Notes: generated by a model not told the origin, from the sequence alone. A stretch of 55,282 bases of DNA from Bacteroides sp. (GCA_014802425.1 JAAVCH010000022.1:121677-176958), one strand, 5' to 3'; positions 19,001 to 27,045 are shown, counted from the stretch's first letter. Translations and numbers: made by a program.

Positions 19001-22000
19001 ACATCAATGTGGCCGAGGTGAAGAACGCCACCGTGTCGGGCGTGACCGAGACAGCCGTCCGGGGCCGCGACCTGACCCTTAAGATAGTGCCCGTCAACGC
19101 CGCCTACCGCGTGGACCTCACCGTCAACGGCGAGAAGGTGCTCACCAACCAGCCCACAGTCAACTACACCTTCGTGGCCATGCAGGACATGGACTTCGAG
19201 GCCGACGTCTACGATCCCAAGGAGGAGGGCTGCGTGACCTACAACGTAAGCCCCGGCGAGCTCTACAAGGCCGTGACGCAGGAATCCATCGCCGCCCACG
19301 TCGTGGTGACCGGCGAAGTCTACAGCAAGGACCTCTCCAACGCCTTCCGTCAGGATTTCGCGGCACGCACCATCAAGAAGCTCGACCTCTCGGGAGTGAC
19401 CATCGTGGCCAACGTCCTCACCCCCACCGACGACAACGACAAGATCGCCAACTACATCCCGGCCAACCTCCTCTACAACTCCACGAGCCTCTCGGCCGTG
19501 ATGCCGGTCGTGGAGGAGATAATTCTCCCCAACTCGGTTACCCGCATCGAGGTCGGCGCGTTCCGCAACTGCTCCAGAATCAAGGAGATCACGCTCCCGA
19601 GATCGCTGACAGCCGACAAGATAGTGGTGGGGCAGTATGCCAGCGGCTCCCCAAAATACGGGTATGCGCTCGGCTACGGCATATTTGAGGGATGCACATC
19701 GCTGACCACCATCTATCTTCCCTGCGCCCCGACGAAGGTCAATGGCCGCGACGTGGTGAGCTTCTATAATCCCTACGGCTCCTATGCCAACGGCGTAAAC
19801 TCGGGACTCAACGTACATGACGGCAGCACTAAGATGTACGACCTCGGATTCTGGATCGACGGCAAGCCCGACGCATCCAGAGTGACGCTCATCGTGCCCG
19901 AGGAGCACCTCAACGTCTACCGCACGAAGTATGCCGATTCCAACTACGGCAATCCCTGGGTGGCCTACGGCTACAACATCCTCTCCGAGAATCCCGTCTA
20001 TGGAGTCAACTTCGACCCGAGCCGCGTGAAGGTGGCCGATGACACCGACGTGACCGCCATGGCCTCCTTCCTCGGCGACGACATCGCCCTGGAGAGCATC
20101 ACCGCCGAAGGGAAGCTCATGCTCGTGAACCCCGACGCAAAATGCAGGGTCTACGACAACGGCGTGGAAATCGAGCTCGCCGAAGACGGCTCCATCCCCG
20201 TGACCTTCTACAACCCCGCCAAGAACGCCGCCCTCGCCGGCAGCCATGACATCAGCGTCGTCTTCACCCACGACGTGACCTTCGCCTCCACCTCCCCCCT
20301 CTTCACCATCTCCGAGCCGGAGGTGAGCCGCGAGGGAGCCGTATTCGACTCCGCCGACGCTCTCAATCCCGTGCTCCGCGACGTGCAGGAGAACTCCACC
20401 GTGCGCTTCAAGGTCGATTTCTCGACAGAGCACGAGCGTGGCCTTGAGGCCCGCGTCATGGCAGGCAACGACGAGCTGCAGGCCGACGCCGAAGGCTACT
20501 ACACCCTGGCAGTGACCAACGCCGGCAAGGCCGTCGACATCTTCGCCGTGCCCGGCGAAGGCGCCATCCTCAACGCCGACGACCTCGCCGCCATCAACCA
20601 CGAGGAGGCCCACGGCGTCACCTCCATCGCCCTTGAAGGAGAGATGACGGCCGAGGACCTTGAGAACGTCAAGGACTGCTTCCCCTATCTTGAGACCCTC
20701 GACCTCTCCGGATTCGAGGGTGAGCTGCCCGAGGGCATATTCTCCGCCATCGAGACCCTGTCCGTGGTCACCCTCCCCGAAATAGAGGAGATTCCCGCCA
20801 ACCTCTTCAGCGGCTGCACGGCCCTTGAGTCTGTCGAGATTCCCGCCTCGGTGACCGCCGTAGGCGAAGGCGCGTTCCGCGACTGCAAGTCGCTCGAATC
20901 CATCAAGCTCACCGGCATCGACCATATCGGAGCCGATGCGTTCAACGGATGCGACAACCTCACGACGATCACCCTGCTCGCCGATGCCGCCGCCGCTTCC
21001 GCATCCGGGGCATCGCGTCCGGCCCGCGCTCCGCGCGCAGGCCTCTCCGACGATGCCTTCGCCGGAATCAACCCCAACTGCTTCATCGTGCTCGACGAGG
21101 GCGTGAAGATTCCCGCCGGCAACGCCAACGTGCTCCTCACCTCCTCGGAGACCATCTCCGAAGAGCAGCCCGACGGCTCCGTGATCGAGCGCGAGGGACG
21201 TGTCTACTCAGCCGCATCCGACATCGCCATCCTTTCCGGCTATCCCCTTGCCATCCCCCATGCGTTCACACTTGCCGACGAGGCCTCCATCTCGCTTAAG
21301 GCATCGGCCGATAAGTGGACCGGTCTTGTGGTGCCCTTCGATGTACAGGCCATCACCGGTGCTGGCTCCGAAGAGGTGGAAATCACCCTTACGGATGAGG
21401 AGAAAGTGAGCGGTAAGAGCAACTATCTCTATACCTTTGCCGGCGAGGATGACGCCGCACTTACGAGCGTGGCCGAAGTCAAGGCTAACGTGCCCTACTA
21501 CTTCTTCTCGCCCAAAGAGACGGAGTACACCTTCTCCGCCACCGGCATAAAGGTGTCCTCCACTCCCGCCTCCATCGAAGCCGCCGGCAAGGACTTCTCG
21601 CTCCGCGCCACATACGCTTCCGAAGAGCTCCCCGCGGCCGAGACCTACCTGCTGACCTCCGACGGCATGGCCTTCGAAGCGGCTGGCGCCGCCGATGATG
21701 CTCCCGTAAAGGTGCGCCCGTTTGAAGTCTACGCCACGTCTCCCGAAGCCCTCAGCTCGATCGAGTCGACGCTTCCCGAGGTCGACGTGATCTCATCGGT
21801 GGAAATGACCGGCATGTCGACTGATGGCGTCACCGTCGCAGTCGACGGCGACCGCCTCGTGATCAACGCTTCTTCCGAGCGCGTGGAGAAGATATGCGAC
21901 CTCGACGGACACACCGTCATGGTGCTCCACCTCAACGCAGGCCGCAACGAGGTTTCCGCAGCAGGCCTCGACGGCGTCTACGTAGTGGCAGGAATCAAGA

Positions 22001-22011
22001 TAATGCTCTGA
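16072..22011 (+). CDS. Giant secreted C10 cysteine protease with BspA-like leucine-rich repeats
   Basis: This 1979-residue protein has a signal peptide and a Spi-type propeptide (SREEAQVIAAEFMSARTG, then LYYVFNVDDNKGFVIISAES). The streptopain/C10 peptidase domain spans about 150-365, with Cys173 in PLVGCVGTAMATVMKYHQYP, His306 in TAGHAFVCDGY and the family's NWGWGG. Typical C10 proteases of Bacteroidales have about 400 residues. Here at least three BspA-type LRR_5 blocks follow (near 625-690, 1100-1190 and 1540-1650; for example LFSGCTALESVEIPASVTAV), separated by beta-rich linkers. The end (ICDLDGHTVMVL, then GVYVVAGIKIML) is a type-IX-like sorting domain. It probably acts at the cell surface on host or dietary protein, with the LRRs binding a target; that role is inferred. 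Confidence 0.88.
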   Translation: MTKHLRRLALATLLLGSTLTSLADRISREEAQVIAAEFMSARTGRSTDQIRLHAAAGTDASAQELYYVFNVDDNKGFVIISAESSATPVLGYSFEGAYAAQRVPDAMRWVMDGLEREIKAAPSVQGAIPATDLKRMARKAGRAGEAEKLLSTPSWSQEAPFNSLIPGRPLVGCVGTAMATVMKYHQYPQSGKGSFDGVDFSTSYDWASMRDDNYRSGYTAAEGDAVATLMYHASKSIDTQYAMSGSSAYEVRVPAALSSYFGYDPGVSYKKRSEVASQDAWDRIVKDEIDAGRPVIYCGQDVTAGHAFVCDGYQGEYLHFNWGWGGSANGYFLSTALNPTVSRTHHYNNLNTIIYNIKPGSGAISEWSPVHITADAGQPGIGSDLTDLASGETFKVRVGNLKNLSYDDFSGKIAVALYGADGNMKALLSSPASFSLASMATLYNGRTDFSSCRLPAGTAVADDDVVRIATQASGSDEWLPVAGELPTVNELAVRTSAPASFTVLLPAAVAGVSVTGENSVIRGWDYTFSVVPENADEDVITVKANGYVLTPGNDYRYTIANVCDDQNVTVIVQKASEVRARRSIWVETPGTLSTLISEAESGTITDLSLFGSIDARDFAFMRGNMRLQRVDLSGVYIAAHGTDQANAIPREAFRGMGSLQEAVLPKSVNRLNNGCFRQTGLTSITIPAGVKTYEYNVFVAASRLQHIYVGRETAEFINWCVLSGVNVAKCTLHVPSERAVANYSKAENWNTIGNIIVDPIADTDDVLFAVMDDADVMYDSETMPGRMDKGSVVTFKASYIPENDNRMAVYANSTLLTPDAEGVYSTAVNANTIIHFGLIEPTKVEDYKSQWTLTGKNGSVGLLTDAVNVIPGQEFQVRVNTLDIPQYLDQLFWAMALTDASGNIKEFISPVNVWTAGPGDTHKLNVNCCVREANVREGNTLRLVTSVNKRNWALVHAASDDIVDAIPALNNQTPVYNINVAEVKNATVSGVTETAVRGRDLTLKIVPVNAAYRVDLTVNGEKVLTNQPTVNYTFVAMQDMDFEADVYDPKEEGCVTYNVSPGELYKAVTQESIAAHVVVTGEVYSKDLSNAFRQDFAARTIKKLDLSGVTIVANVLTPTDDNDKIANYIPANLLYNSTSLSAVMPVVEEIILPNSVTRIEVGAFRNCSRIKEITLPRSLTADKIVVGQYASGSPKYGYALGYGIFEGCTSLTTIYLPCAPTKVNGRDVVSFYNPYGSYANGVNSGLNVHDGSTKMYDLGFWIDGKPDASRVTLIVPEEHLNVYRTKYADSNYGNPWVAYGYNILSENPVYGVNFDPSRVKVADDTDVTAMASFLGDDIALESITAEGKLMLVNPDAKCRVYDNGVEIELAEDGSIPVTFYNPAKNAALAGSHDISVVFTHDVTFASTSPLFTISEPEVSREGAVFDSADALNPVLRDVQENSTVRFKVDFSTEHERGLEARVMAGNDELQADAEGYYTLAVTNAGKAVDIFAVPGEGAILNADDLAAINHEEAHGVTSIALEGEMTAEDLENVKDCFPYLETLDLSGFEGELPEGIFSAIETLSVVTLPEIEEIPANLFSGCTALESVEIPASVTAVGEGAFRDCKSLESIKLTGIDHIGADAFNGCDNLTTITLLADAAAASASGASRPARAPRAGLSDDAFAGINPNCFIVLDEGVKIPAGNANVLLTSSETISEEQPDGSVIEREGRVYSAASDIAILSGYPLAIPHAFTLADEASISLKASADKWTGLVVPFDVQAITGAGSEEVEITLTDEEKVSGKSNYLYTFAGEDDAALTSVAEVKANVPYYFFSPKETEYTFSATGIKVSSTPASIEAAGKDFSLRATYASEELPAAETYLLTSDGMAFEAAGAADDAPVKVRPFEVYATSPEALSSIESTLPEVDVISSVEMTGMSTDGVTVAVDGDRLVINASSERVEKICDLDGHTVMVLHLNAGRNEVSAAGLDGVYVVAGIKIML

Positions 22012-22065
22012 TTCCTGCGGCCCCAAGCCGTAACCACATAATCCCGTTCCCTGAACTGAATGTAA

Positions 22066-22099
22066 AAGAGGGGCCGTCGGAATTCCGACGGCCCCTCTT
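22066..22099 (+). terminator. Hairpin terminator after the C10 protease gene
   Basis: A perfect 15-bp stem, AAGAGGGGCCGTCGG at 22066-22080 and CCGACGGCCCCTCTT at 22085-22099, has an AATT loop. The T-run is only within the stem end, so termination may be partial. Confidence 0.7.
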
Positions 22100-22130
22100 C
22101 TGACACGATGCTCGCGCTCATGCGGTGTTC

Positions 22131-22231
22131 GGCGCTTCCGCACGGAATCACGCGGAAGCGCCGTCGGCAGCGAACGGAACATCACTTCGTTCCTCACTCC
22201 GAAATCGAGGCGCTTCACGAGAGCGCCTTTC
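22131..22231. other. Run of consecutive hairpins in the intergenic region
   Basis: GGCGCTTCCGC (22131-22141) pairs perfectly with GCGGAAGCGCC (22152-22162). A GGAAC/GTTCC hairpin follows near 22177-22194, then AGGCGCT/AGCGCCT near 22208-22228 with a short T-rich tail. With the preceding terminator this makes four hairpins in 165 bp and may be a structured transcript end or small RNA. The rest of the 22012-22380 gap has no gene. Confidence 0.45.
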
Positions 22232-22256
22232 TCATTACAGATATAAGCTTTGCCGT

Positions 22257-22282
22257 TTTCCGGGGTCATATTTCCCCGGAAA
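22257..22282. promoter_or_regulatory. Perfect inverted repeat upstream of hdhA
   Basis: TTTCCGGGG (22257-22265) and CCCCGGAAA (22274-22282) flank an 8-nt AT-rich centre (TCATATTT). It lies about 100 bp before the hdhA start and may be a regulator site or a terminator arm. Confidence 0.5.
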
Positions 22283-22380
22283 CCATTCCGCCCCCGCCGG
22301 CGTTGAAAAATAGAAACATTAAAGCCAGCCGTCCCGCCTCGGACTGCGGGACCGGCTGTATTGCCATTTACACTTATGAT

Positions 22381-23157
22381 ATGGAAACAGACTCATTGTT
22401 CGACCTTACAGGGAAAGTAGCCGTCGTGACAGGCGGCGGCGACGGCATCGGTAAAGGATGCTGCGAGATTCTGGCGGCCGCAGGCGCGTCAGTGGTGGTG
22501 AGTGACCTTTCGCCGGAAAAGGCCCGGGCCGTGGCGCAGGCCATCTCGGAGTCAGGAGGACAGGCTGCGTCGGTGGCCTGCGACGTGATGCGCAAAGAGG
22601 ACCTTGAAGCCCTCATCGACTTTACGGTAAAGAGATTCGGCACAGTCAACATCCTGGTCAACAACGCCGGCATCGGCGGAGGCGGGCGTGAGAATCCCTT
22701 CGACATCGACCTTGAATACGTGGAGCGCATATATGCCGTCAATCTCTTCGCTCCCTGGCAGCTCTGCAGGCTTGCAGCCCCCTACATGAAGGAGTCCGGC
22801 TACGGCAGCATCGTCAACATCACGTCGATGAGCAGCGTCAACACAAGCCCGTCGATGGCCATCTACGGATCATCGAAAGCGGCCCTCAACCATATGGCGG
22901 CCAATCTGGCGTTCGACTACGGCCCGATGGGCATACGCATCAACTGCGTCGGCCCCGGCGCCACGCGCACTCATGCCCTATCCACCGTGCTTACTCCCGA
23001 AATAGAGCGCCGCATGCTGGCCCATACTCCCTTAAAGCGCCTCGGAGAGGTATCCGACATCGCCGGCGCGGTGCTTTACTTCGCCTCCCCCGTCTCCGCC
23101 TGGGTAAGCGGCCAGGTGCTCATGGTCAACGGCGGCGGCGTCCAGACCCTCGACTGA
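22381..23157 (+). CDS. hdhA: 7-alpha-hydroxysteroid dehydrogenase-like SDR
   Basis: This 258-residue short-chain dehydrogenase has the NAD site VVTGGGDGIGKG, an aspartate after strand 2 (VVVSDLS) favouring NAD, NNAG, the catalytic serine in NITSMSS, and Tyr162/Lys166 in YGSSK. The C-terminal third (LTPEIERRMLAHTPLKRLGE and AWVSGQVLMVNGGGVQ) is strikingly like E. coli HdhA as remembered, closer than generic SDRs, so oxidation of the 7-alpha hydroxyl of bile acids to 7-oxo forms is likely. This is family knowledge plus pattern, not a measured activity. The ATG at 22381 gives the family's normal length; the upstream open frame from 22108 is not supported. It is cytoplasmic. The next gene starts 118 bp downstream on the same strand. 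Confidence 0.8.
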   Translation: METDSLFDLTGKVAVVTGGGDGIGKGCCEILAAAGASVVVSDLSPEKARAVAQAISESGGQAASVACDVMRKEDLEALIDFTVKRFGTVNILVNNAGIGGGGRENPFDIDLEYVERIYAVNLFAPWQLCRLAAPYMKESGYGSIVNITSMSSVNTSPSMAIYGSSKAALNHMAANLAFDYGPMGIRINCVGPGATRTHALSTVLTPEIERRMLAHTPLKRLGEVSDIAGAVLYFASPVSAWVSGQVLMVNGGGVQTLD

Positions 23158-23275
23158 CAGACCTGCTCTAAGGAAGGGCCTGCGTCCGGTCAGGGCAGCC
23201 GTGCTCCTGCGACCGGCTGAATCCGGGGGCCGGGCAGGAACTATTGAGGCCGTCAGGGCGTTAAAGCATTAAAAC

Positions 23276-24622
23276 ATGACTTTAGCGAAGACAAGTATGA
23301 GAGCAGGTGTATTGAGAATATTCGGAAATGCGGCGATGGGTATCGCCGCTCTGGGGGGCACGGGCCTCAGTGCTTCGGCACAGGCTATGCCGGCGACAGG
23401 AACCGATACGGCCGAGGCGCGGGAACTCCCCGCGGCACTCGACGGCAGCATGACCCTTTATGACTTCGGCGCCGAAGATCCGCGTGTGCTCCCAGATTCG
23501 CTCACCCCAGTGAGCATCGACTATATCGCACGCCACGGAGCACGCTACCTGACATCGGAGGCCAAGGTCACCAAACTTGAGGAGGTGCTCAACCGCGCCG
23601 AGATGACGGGCTCGATCACGGAGCAGGGAAGGAAGTTCCGTGAGCTTCTCAAGGAGGTGGCCGACCATACGGCCGGCCGGTGGGGGCTCCTTTCCGAAAT
23701 AGGGAAAGAGCAGGAGCTGCGCCTCGGGCGCGAAATGGCGGCGATGTGGCCGGAGGTGTTCTCGCGTGCCGACGGAAGAGGGGTCACTTCGGTGGCTTCC
23801 TATGTGCCGCGTGTGGTGCAGACGATGGATTACTTCACGCTCCCCATTGTGGAGAAATTCGAGGGGGTGGACGTGAAATCGGCCTCGGGCAAGGCCTACG
23901 ACCGGTTGACTCGCTTCTTCGTCACGGATTCCGTCTACGACTCCTGGCGCACTTCAGGCGACTGGCAGGAAGTGTACAATTGCTTTGTATCACGCTACGT
24001 CTCCACTTCCCCGGCCCGCAGGCTTATGGGCGACAACAGCGGCTACAATCCGCAGGAACTCCGTAAAATCACCTACGATATGTATAAGGTGCTCCAGGGG
24101 ATGCGTGCCGCCGGGCTCCCCGCGCCCACCACGGAATGGATGACCCCTGATGAATACCGCGCCTGCTGGGAGGCCACCAATCTGGAGAAATACTTTCAGT
24201 ACTCCCTCTCCCCTCTTTCGGCCATACCCGCCGCCGGCGCCAAGGACCTGCTTCTGGCCGTGATCCAGCATTCGCTCTATCTTGAGCGGGGTGAGACACA
24301 GGGTGGGGTTAACGCTGTATTCGGCCACGCCGAGACACTTCTGCCGGTATTCGCCCTCATGGGCGTACAGGGCACCACCGCCCTGCCGCTCGACTATGAC
24401 AATCTGGCAAAGGAATGGAGCGACGCCGAGCTTACTCCGCTCGCCGCCAACCTCGCAGTGATCTATTCACGCGGGCCCTCCGGACGCCTCTATGCCTCGA
24501 TGCGGCTCAACGGACGCAACGTCTCACCCGTCAACGATCCGAAGCGCCTCACCGTGCCCCTCTCCGAGCTGCAGGAGTACTGGCTCAACCGGCTGGCCCA
24601 GCTCACCTCATTACACGAATAA
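23276..24622 (+). CDS. MINPP-type histidine acid phosphatase (inositol polyphosphate phosphatase/phytase)
   Basis: This 448-residue protein has a signal-like N-terminus (GNAAMGIAALGGTGLSASAQ). It has the histidine phosphatase clade 2 signature YIARHGARYLT with His87 as phospho-acceptor, and the C-terminal proton-donor motif HAE (351-353, FGHAETLLPVFALMG). HAE rather than HD is diagnostic of multiple inositol polyphosphate phosphatases, the enzymes that strip phosphate from phytate (EC 3.1.3.62) and are known from gut Bacteroides. It is probably periplasmic or surface-exposed and would release phosphate and lower inositol phosphates from dietary phytate. The ATG at 23276 precedes a plausible signal peptide; MRAGVLRIFG a few residues later is an alternative start. 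Confidence 0.85.
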   Translation: MTLAKTSMRAGVLRIFGNAAMGIAALGGTGLSASAQAMPATGTDTAEARELPAALDGSMTLYDFGAEDPRVLPDSLTPVSIDYIARHGARYLTSEAKVTKLEEVLNRAEMTGSITEQGRKFRELLKEVADHTAGRWGLLSEIGKEQELRLGREMAAMWPEVFSRADGRGVTSVASYVPRVVQTMDYFTLPIVEKFEGVDVKSASGKAYDRLTRFFVTDSVYDSWRTSGDWQEVYNCFVSRYVSTSPARRLMGDNSGYNPQELRKITYDMYKVLQGMRAAGLPAPTTEWMTPDEYRACWEATNLEKYFQYSLSPLSAIPAAGAKDLLLAVIQHSLYLERGETQGGVNAVFGHAETLLPVFALMGVQGTTALPLDYDNLAKEWSDAELTPLAANLAVIYSRGPSGRLYASMRLNGRNVSPVNDPKRLTVPLSELQEYWLNRLAQLTSLHE

Positions 24623-24644
24623 TGACCGACTATCGCCATACATG

Positions 24645-24683
24645 AAAAAACGAGCCTCCGCCAGTATGGCGGAGGCTCTTGTA
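24645..24683. terminator. Bidirectional terminator between convergent genes
   Basis: A perfect 12-bp stem, GAGCCTCCGCCA (24652-24663) and TGGCGGAGGCTC (24667-24678), has a 3-nt loop. An A6 run on the left gives a U-tract for the minus-strand PAP2 transcript; the plus side ends TTGT and serves the phosphatase transcript less strongly. Confidence 0.85.
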
Positions 24684-24705
24684 TAATGCGTGTATATCAT
24701 TCATT

Positions 24706-25428
24706 TCAGATTACCGAGGCGGCGGCGATGCCGAGCATCGTGACTACGCCGACCGAGATCGTGAGGTCGCCGATGGTGATGGCCGGTCGGTAGGTGATGT
24801 CGGAAGTGAGGTGGAGTTCGGGAAGGGTCACTACAGGACGCCCCATGCCGGCCAACGACTCATCGCGTTTGCGGGGATTGTAATGGGTGGTGACACGGTA
24901 GCATACATAGCCGAAGAAGGCACCGATAAGTCCTCCGGCGAGGAGATCGCCCGGATAATGCACGCCTAAGTAAAGGCGGGTGTAGGAGTTGAGTAACGCC
25001 CATACGAGGATGAACGCGCGGATGCGCGGGCGGCGTATCAGGCAGCAGATGAATGTGGCCAGCGCGAAGGAATTGGCCGAATGGCACGACGGGAAGCCGT
25101 AGGTGCCTCCACGGTAGCCGTTGACGAGTGTGGCGAATTCCGACAACGGATTGTCGGGATGCGACGGGCGTAGCCGCTCGAATATGGGACGCAGCACGGT
25201 GGCGCAGGTCTGGTCGGTCAGAAGTATGGCCATCCCGATACCCAGCAGGTAGACACCGCCGAGCTTCACTCCGAATGTCCTGACAAGCATGGCGGCAAGC
25301 GTCACATAGAGGGGAATCCATATGAAGCGTCCGGTGAAAAGCGACATGAAAGTATCCAGCAACGGCGTATGCATGCCGTTGAAAAACAGATAAATCTGAG
25401 AATCCAACGAATTAAGTAAGTCGATCAT
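24706..25428 (-). CDS. PAP2 superfamily membrane phosphatase
   Basis: This 240-residue inner-membrane protein has five or six helices. The PAP2 motifs are all present: RPIFERLRP (KxxxxxxRP type, with Arg in place of the first Lys), PSCHSANS (PSGH type with Cys for Gly) and TRLYLGVHYPGD (SRxxxxxHxxxD). It should dephosphorylate a lipid phosphate such as undecaprenyl pyrophosphate, phosphatidic acid or a lipid A phosphate on the periplasmic side; which one is not decidable here. The C-terminal 60 residues after the last catalytic helix are an extra tail (PRKRDESLAGMGRPVVTLPE) with a final helix. The start MIDLLNSLDSQIYLFFNG was chosen by family pattern; the open frame extends 47 codons upstream past the -7 element. 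Confidence 0.88.
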   Translation of the reverse strand: MIDLLNSLDSQIYLFFNGMHTPLLDTFMSLFTGRFIWIPLYVTLAAMLVRTFGVKLGGVYLLGIGMAILLTDQTCATVLRPIFERLRPSHPDNPLSEFATLVNGYRGGTYGFPSCHSANSFALATFICCLIRRPRIRAFILVWALLNSYTRLYLGVHYPGDLLAGGLIGAFFGYVCYRVTTHYNPRKRDESLAGMGRPVVTLPELHLTSDITYRPAITIGDLTISVGVVTMLGIAAASVI

Positions 25429-25515
25429 TGAGGTCAAGGAGCCACGACAGGCTCGGCATATAGGTTTGAAAAAGCAATGGTCATTCCTTTGGAAGCCGGA
25501 ATGACACTTATATTG

Positions 25516-25523
25516 CAAAGATA
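25516..25523 (-). promoter_or_regulatory. -7 element for the PAP2 gene
   Basis: The reverse strand reads TATCTTTG, a perfect TAnnTTTG, 88 bp upstream of the chosen PAP2 start. No good -33 TTTG is present at the usual distance. It also argues against starts at or upstream of 25516. Confidence 0.55.
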
Positions 25524-25660
25524 ATAAATCCCCGCCGATTCCGCCAGTCCCGCGCCCCTTAATTTCCACCCCGTTTAATTTTTTTACGTAAACAGACCTT
25601 AAACAGTCTGCCGAACGCCACTGTTTGAGGCGATTGCCTGGGAATGCCGATTTTTCATAC

Positions 25661-25687
25661 GCCGGCCCGTAATATTACGGTGCCGGC
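25661..25687. promoter_or_regulatory. Inverted repeat upstream of the MFS gene
   Basis: GCCGGC, then the perfect 14-bp palindrome CCGTAATATTACGG, then T and GCCGGC. It lies 64-90 bp upstream of the MFS start and just before a TTTG at 25693-25696, a good position for a repressor operator. Confidence 0.5.
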
Positions 25688-25750
25688 CATCGTTTGCATA
25701 TATGAAGGAATCCGTATAGATGACAGGAACGGATTCAACCGCACACCAAT

Positions 25751-26959
25751 ATGATGGAAAATGAAAACCGACCGGAGGTGAAGGAGCGATTGTGGAATGC
25801 CGGCTACTGCCGCGCGATGGTGGGGAATTTCATGCTCTATTTTTCATTCTACCTGCTTACGCCGCTGTTGCCGCTGTATCTCGACGCCCAGTTCGCGGCC
25901 GAGAAGGATGTGATGGGGCTCGTGCTTTCGGGCTATGTGGTGGCCGCACTGATGGTGCGCCCCTTCAGCGGCTTCATCGTGGATACTTTCGACCGCAAGC
26001 GGGTGCTCTCCCTCTTCTTCTTCCTTTTCTTCATCCTCTTCACGGGATATATCGGCGCGGGCACGCTTCTGATGTTCGCCATCGTACGCACGCTCCACGG
26101 CCTGCCGTTCGGTGCAGTCACCGTGGCCAACTCCACTGTGGCCATCGACACACTCCCCTCCTCGCGGCGCACCGAGGGAATCGGCTTCTACGGACTCAGC
26201 AACAATCTGGCGATGGCCTTCGCGCCCTCTGTGGGGATATGGATCTACAACGCCACCGACAATTTCGAACTCCTCTTCTGGATCGCGCTGGTCATGGCCT
26301 TCATCGGCCTGGCGACGGTATCCACCATCAAGCTTCCCCGGCGCGAGAAGGTGAAGGAGAAGAAGCCGATCAGCCTTGACCGCTTTTTCCTGACACGCGG
26401 ATGGATGCTGGCCGTCAATATCCTCTTTTTCGGACTCTGCTGGGGCATAATGTCGAACTATGTGGCCATCTACGGCAAGGAGACGCTGGGCATCACCGAC
26501 GGTACCGGCATCTTCTTCATGATACTTTCGTTCGGCCTCTTCACCTCCCGCATCCAGGGGACGAAGGCCCTGGCCCGGGGGCGCATCGTGGAGAACGCCG
26601 CCGAGGGAGTGGTGCTCTCGCTCGTGGGCTACACGCTGTTCGCCCTCGTGCCGCAATCCTGGGCCTACTACACCTCAGCGGCTCTGATCGGCCTGGGCAA
26701 CGGCCATATGTACCCGGCGTTCCTCAACATGTTCATCAAACTGGCGCGCAACGACCAGCGCGGCACAGCCAACTCCTCCATCCTCACCGCATGGGACATA
26801 GGCATGGGGCTCGGCATGATCTCGGGCGGATTCCTGCTCGAATACGTCTCCTACTCCGCCGCATTCTGGGGCGCGGCCATCATGCAGGGAGCCGGTACCA
26901 TCGTCTTCTTCCTTTTCACACGCGGATTCTTCATGCGCCGCCGTCTCGACGCCCGGTGA
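25751..26959 (+). CDS. MFS transporter (drug/sugar efflux type)
   Basis: This 402-residue protein has 12 predicted helices. The motif between helices 2 and 3, GFIVDTFDRKRVLSLFF, is the MFS motif A, and RTLHGLPFGAVTVANSTVAI carries the helix 4 arginine motif seen in efflux-type carriers. The loop after helix 6 is basic (LPRREKVKEKKPISLDR). It is an inner-membrane secondary carrier; substrate unknown. It is transcribed alone: the inverted repeat at 25661 lies upstream and ruvX has its own promoter downstream. Confidence 0.85.
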   Translation: MMENENRPEVKERLWNAGYCRAMVGNFMLYFSFYLLTPLLPLYLDAQFAAEKDVMGLVLSGYVVAALMVRPFSGFIVDTFDRKRVLSLFFFLFFILFTGYIGAGTLLMFAIVRTLHGLPFGAVTVANSTVAIDTLPSSRRTEGIGFYGLSNNLAMAFAPSVGIWIYNATDNFELLFWIALVMAFIGLATVSTIKLPRREKVKEKKPISLDRFFLTRGWMLAVNILFFGLCWGIMSNYVAIYGKETLGITDGTGIFFMILSFGLFTSRIQGTKALARGRIVENAAEGVVLSLVGYTLFALVPQSWAYYTSAALIGLGNGHMYPAFLNMFIKLARNDQRGTANSSILTAWDIGMGLGMISGGFLLEYVSYSAAFWGAAIMQGAGTIVFFLFTRGFFMRRRLDAR

Positions 26960-27013
26960 GCCTCCACGCCCCGATGCGGCCGCCGTATGAATCGCCGCGC
27001 GGCGCCACTACGG

Positions 27014-27045
27014 TTTGCAGGCTCCGATTAAAATCACTATCTTTG
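27014..27045 (+). promoter_or_regulatory. Promoter of the ruvX operon
   Basis: TTTG at 27014-27017 and TATCTTTG at 27038-27045 with a 20-bp spacer match the Bacteroidetes consensus. The leader to 27157 is about 105 nt. Confidence 0.75.

Noticed and set aside
17359..20925. 1188-codon open frame antisense to the C10 protease
   Set aside because: It is a mirror of GC-rich codon use in the real gene, is full of Gly/Val/His/Asp and has no family features or promoter. Similar antisense frames at 3987-5336, 7307-8311 and 38068-39144 were dropped for the same reason.
22108..22380. N-terminal extension of hdhA
   Set aside because: The extra 91 residues are unlike any SDR, cover several hairpins and an inverted repeat, and the ATG at 22381 gives normal family length.
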